Assembly (NCBI GenBank): GCA_015655035.1 | Contig: JAATFS010000369.1 | Span: 1 to 8,215 of the forward strand | DNA length: 8,215 bases | Origin: Lysobacterales bacterium | GTDB taxonomy: Bacteria; Pseudomonadota; Gammaproteobacteria; Xanthomonadales; Xanthomonadaceae | Reading direction: 5' to 3' | Shown here: positions 6,781 to 8,215 of the stretch, piece after piece | How the letters are laid out: each line of letters starts with the position of its first letter | Position numbering within the stretch: the stretch's first letter is position 1 | Made by a program: the position numbers and the translations under genes | The notes under the pieces: model-generated | The model's database searches: none | What the model was told of the DNA's origin: nothing | Seen by the model: only the letters and a program-made list of their open reading frames with translations

Positions 6781-7158
6781 ATGAAAACCCGGAATCGCAT
6801 CTCGCTGATCGCCGCCACCACCGCTCTTGTCGCCGCGCTGGCGCTGCCGGCGATGGCGCAACAGCAGGCACCGGCAGCCTCTGCGGCTGCACAGTCCGGC
6901 GGCGCAGCCACCTCGGCGCAATCGGCCCAACCCGCGCAGTCGGCGCAGTCCGGCGGCGGCCAGACCTGGGCAAGCGTCGATACCGATAGCGATGGCGCCA
7001 TCAGCAAGCAGGAAGCACAAGTCAATGCAGGCCTTGCCCAGGTCTTCGACCAGGCCGACGGCAATACCGATGGCAAGCTGACCACCGACGAATACAAGGC
7101 ATTCGTGACCAAGCAGCAGAGCGGCGCCGCGGGCGCACCGCCAGCGCAGGGCAAGTAA
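6781..7158 (+). CDS. Secreted or periplasmic EF-hand calcium-binding protein
   Basis: 125 residues. A clear Sec signal peptide (MKTRNRISLIAATTALVAAL, then ALPAMA) should be cut after Ala26. Residues 27-60 form a low-complexity Ala/Gln/Ser/Gly linker with repeated AQS and QSGG units. Two EF-hand loops follow: residues 67-78 (DTDSDGAISKQE) and 93-104 (DGNTDGKLTTDE). Both have Asp at position 1, Asp/Asn at 3, Asp at 5, Gly at 6, Ile/Leu at 8 and Glu at 12, so both should bind calcium. The short spacing between loops fits one paired EF-hand domain. A Pro/Ala/Gly-rich tail ends the protein. The start is fixed by TAAGGAG upstream and by the signal peptide. A strong terminator follows, and the 5' gap is long, so it is probably transcribed alone. 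The calcium-binding prediction is firm; the role (buffering, sensing or envelope stability) is unknown. Confidence 0.94.
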   Translation: MKTRNRISLIAATTALVAALALPAMAQQQAPAASAAAQSGGAATSAQSAQPAQSAQSGGGQTWASVDTDSDGAISKQEAQVNAGLAQVFDQADGNTDGKLTTDEYKAFVTKQQSGAAGAPPAQGK

Positions 7159-7203
7159 CCGGCGCGGCAAGTTCCGCCCGGAATGCATGAGGCGTGGAGC
7201 AGG

Positions 7204-7238
7204 GTGGGAGTGGCGCAAGCCACTCCCACTTTTTTTTT
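7204..7238 (+). terminator. Strong intrinsic terminator after the EF-hand gene
   Basis: GTGGGAGTGGC (7204-7214) pairs perfectly with GCCACTCCCAC (7219-7229) around a GCAA tetraloop, followed directly by nine T (7230-7238). The stem can be extended by G-T and A-T pairs with the T run. This ends the EF-hand transcript and separates it from the HAD gene. Confidence 0.96.
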
Positions 7239-7278
7239 CAGGCGTGCGAGGCGTAGCGTCGCGATGGAGTCCGGTTGC

Positions 7279-7284
7279 TAGAAT
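7279..7284 (+). promoter_or_regulatory. Candidate -10 box of the HAD hydrolase gene
   Basis: TAGAAT matches TATAAT at five of six positions and is followed six bases later by the ATG at 7291, where transcription would be expected to begin. No recognisable -35 hexamer lies 16-18 bases upstream, so the call rests on the -10 box and its position alone. Confidence 0.5.
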
Positions 7285-7290
7285 CGGGAG

Positions 7291-8049
7291 ATGAATTCCA
7301 TTCGACAACGCGACGGCCACGCGATCACCCTGGTCGGTTTCGACGGCGACGATACGCTGTGGAAGAGCGAGGAGTATTACCGCAACGCCGAACAGGATTT
7401 CGAGACGATCCTAGGCCATTACATCGACCTGCGCGCAGCGGGCATGTTGCAACACCTGTTGGCGGTCGAGCGCCGCAACCTGCAGGTGTTCGGCTATGGC
7501 GCCAAGGGCATGACGCTGTCGATGATCGAAGCGGCAATCGAACTCACCGATGCGCGCATCAGCGCCCACGACATCCAGCGCATCGTCGAAATCGGGCGTG
7601 CCACCTTGCAGCATCCGGTCGAGGTGATCGCCGGCGTACGCGAGGCAGTGGCGGCGGTCGCCGCCGATTACGAGGTGGTGCTGATCACCAAGGGCGATCT
7701 GTTCCACCAGGAACAGAAGATCGAAAGCTCCGGCCTGTCGGACCTGTTCCCGCGCATCGAGGTGGTGTCGGAAAAGGATCCGCAGACCTATGCCCGGGTA
7801 CTGGCCGAATTCGACCTGCCGCCGTCGCGTTTCGTGATGATCGGCAATTCGCTGCGCTCGGATGTCGAGCCGGTGCTGACGATCGGCGGCTGGGGCATCT
7901 ATACCCCTTATGCGGTCACCTGGGCGCATGAGCAGGAACACGGGGTGGCGGACGATGAGCCGCGCATGCGCGAGGTGGCCGATGCCGCCGGATGGGCCGC
8001 GGCGGTGCAGGCACTGGACGCGATCGCCGCTCGGCAAAACCCGGGTTGA
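7291..8049 (+). CDS. HAD-superfamily hydrolase (probable phosphatase)
   Basis: 252 residues, cytoplasmic, no signal peptide. Motif I is FDGDDTLW with nucleophile Asp18 and acid/base Asp20; motif II is LITKGD with Thr133; motif III is Lys162 in SEKDPQTY; motif IV is IGNSLRSD with Asn186 and Asp191. Asn replaces the first acidic residue of the common GDS/DD form of motif IV. I recall the GNSxxSD form in one branch of these enzymes, so it is probably functional, with Asp191 binding magnesium. A helical cap (about 25-110, including GYGAKGMTLSMIEAAIEL) sits between motifs I and II, a C1-type cap. The usual reaction is phosphate-ester hydrolysis; the substrate cannot be told. The gene follows a strong terminator and has its own candidate promoter. 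GGGAG abuts the ATG directly, too close for normal Shine-Dalgarno use. Confidence 0.94.
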   Translation: MNSIRQRDGHAITLVGFDGDDTLWKSEEYYRNAEQDFETILGHYIDLRAAGMLQHLLAVERRNLQVFGYGAKGMTLSMIEAAIELTDARISAHDIQRIVEIGRATLQHPVEVIAGVREAVAAVAADYEVVLITKGDLFHQEQKIESSGLSDLFPRIEVVSEKDPQTYARVLAEFDLPPSRFVMIGNSLRSDVEPVLTIGGWGIYTPYAVTWAHEQEHGVADDEPRMREVADAAGWAAAVQALDAIAARQNPG

Positions 8050-8132
8050 GCTACCTATCGCCCTGGCGCGGCAGGACCCGCGCGCTAGCGCAGGTTTTGC
8101 AGCGGTGTCCACGCATGCGGCATCATCGCCCC
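8050..8132 (+). other. Intergenic region with a palindrome before the last gene
   Basis: It contains the perfect 10-bp palindrome GCGCTAGCGC at 8082-8091. A weak promoter-like pair follows: TTGCAG at 8097-8102 and CATCAT at 8121-8126, 18 bases apart. No terminator with a T run is seen after the HAD gene. Confidence 0.5.
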
Positions 8133-8215
8133 ATGCACGCTTGCCGTCTCCCCGCCATCGCTCGATTGCCGCTGTTGCTGGCCTTGCTGGCGCCCCTGCT
8201 GGGCCTGGCGCAGGC
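8133..8215 (+). CDS. Start of an exported protein, 3' end outside the window
   Basis: Only 27 full codons are visible. They begin MHACRLPAIARLPLLLALLA and continue PLLGLAQ: a short basic N-terminus, a leucine-rich core and a probable signal-peptidase region around LGLAQA. This supports a secreted or periplasmic protein. An in-frame ATG at 8115 would add six residues (MRHHRP) and cannot be excluded. No ribosome binding site precedes either ATG. A weak CATCAT box ends six bases before ATG 8133. The mature protein is not in the window, so no function can be assigned. Confidence 0.7.
   Translation, partial: MHACRLPAIARLPLLLALLAPLLGLAQ

Noticed and set aside
1..8215. Search by eye for tRNA, rRNA, CRISPR repeats, insertion sequences and integration sites
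   Set aside because: No regularly spaced repeats, transposase-like proteins, terminal inverted repeats or cloverleaf-like segments were seen; base composition and strand are uniform.

Overview
The window is GC-rich, densely coded, and every credible gene reads on the + strand. Codon use (strong G/C at third positions), weak or absent Shine-Dalgarno sequences and the protein set suggest a gammaproteobacterium of the Xanthomonadaceae, most likely Xanthomonas or a close relative. That set includes a large TonB-dependent receptor with loop cysteines, a DUF3471-type serine hydrolase, an exported EF-hand protein and a CPXCG mini-protein. The taxonomic call rests on recognition of families, not on a search.

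Positions 1-5911 form a cell-envelope block. A TonB-dependent receptor lacking its N-terminus is followed after only a few bases by an exported serine hydrolase of the beta-lactamase/D-aminopeptidase fold. Next comes an AmiD-like outer-membrane lipoprotein amidase (N-acetylmuramoyl-L-alanine amidase), and then an exported VanX/DdpX-type D-Ala-D-Ala dipeptidase. A 65-residue CPXCG cysteine-rich protein overlaps the dipeptidase stop by ATGA. The three enzymes keep their catalytic residues, and all are predicted to act outside the cytoplasm. Together they could cut stem peptides from murein and break down D-Ala-containing fragments, with the receptor importing a product or an unrelated ligand. 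That joint role is inference.

Positions 6106-7290 hold a small unrecognised three-helix membrane protein, a 229-base intergenic stretch with a short dyad, and a secreted two-EF-hand protein with a good ribosome binding site. A textbook intrinsic terminator closes this unit (11-bp perfect stem, GCAA loop, nine T).

Positions 7291-8215 hold a HAD-superfamily hydrolase whose candidate -10 box lies six bases from its ATG, suggesting a leaderless transcript. The last gene is cut by the window edge, with only its signal peptide visible. No tRNA, rRNA, CRISPR array, insertion sequence or attachment site was found. Nothing here is clearly a new system; the most interesting item is the clustering of murein-peptide enzymes with an outer-membrane receptor.
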